DNA of 63,461 bases from Lawsonibacter sp. Its GTDB lineage: Bacteria > Bacillota > Clostridia > Oscillospirales > Oscillospiraceae. The notes under the pieces are model-generated. The model saw nothing but the letters and a program-made list of their open reading frames with translations. It did no database searches and had not been told where the DNA came from. Both the position numbers and the translations under genes were made by a program. Below, piece by piece: positions 63,461 through 63,461 of the stretch; position 1 is the first letter of the stretch; each line of letters opens with the position of its first letter. The stretch lies in contig JAAWHL010000002.1 in the NCBI GenBank assembly GCA_022795855.1, forward strand, positions 1-63,461, given 5' to 3'.

Positions 63461-63461
63461 A

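Overview
The window looks like a contig from a high-GC, spore-forming Firmicute, most likely Clostridia of the Oscillospiraceae type (Flavonifractor/Lawsonibacter-like); this is inferred, no 16S is present. The signs are GC-rich coding sequence, a sporulation core (spoIVB-spo0A, spoIIAA-spoIIAB-sigF, spoVAC), a Bacillus-type iron-sulfur PurF, an NfnAB-type electron-bifurcating pair and a biotin-dependent decarboxylase subunit. Almost all genes are housekeeping or metabolic. I see no rRNA, tRNA, CRISPR array, phage or transposase gene.

Layout. 1-5.5 kb: a parvulin-type foldase, a DUF1292 protein and a class A penicillin-binding protein. 5.7-9.3 kb: purF behind a terminator-like leader hairpin, a ZIP metal transporter and a maltose-type acetyltransferase. 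9.17-9.75 kb: a promoter-to-terminator transcription unit that encodes only tiny ORFs behind a roughly 370-nt structured leader. 9.9-17.1 kb: a leftward run of mutS2, ptsH, uvrC, two small genes, rsmD, coaD and a coiled-coil protein. 17.5-21.8 kb: a COG0523 GTPase fused to a DUF1980-like domain, two HTH/membrane-protein pairs and a LysR regulator. 22-30 kb: NfnB/NfnA, a cell-surface 5'-nucleotidase, an XRE regulator, rfbA and an oxaloacetate decarboxylase/pyruvate carboxylase alpha subunit. 30-33.9 kb: glmS, a second acetyltransferase, an Sfp-type transferase and spoVAC.

34-39.9 kb is a sugar-acid uptake and catabolism locus (TRAP transporter, DapA-like aldolase, IclR regulator and a divergent YhcH protein). 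40-45.2 kb is the sporulation core. 46-54 kb holds an MgtC protein and a second TRAP locus with a zinc dehydrogenase, a sugar-phosphate isomerase, a ROK regulator and a PHP hydrolase. 54.5-63.4 kb carries comF, mreB, an ArsC-like protein, pgeF, a solute-binding lipoprotein and purL.

Four things stand out. (1) A family of interspersed hairpin repeats of about 160-190 bp, with about ten whole, partial or nested copies, mostly abutting stop codons and showing compensatory changes in the central stem. (2) Spo0A has Glu at the phospho-acceptor Asp position and a weakened acidic pocket. (3) The 9.2-9.7 kb transcription unit. (4) A 97-bp multi-hairpin sequence present in inverted orientation at both contig ends, which probably explains why the contig ends there. 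Positions, motifs and promoters were read by eye; names rest on motif recognition, not on database searches.
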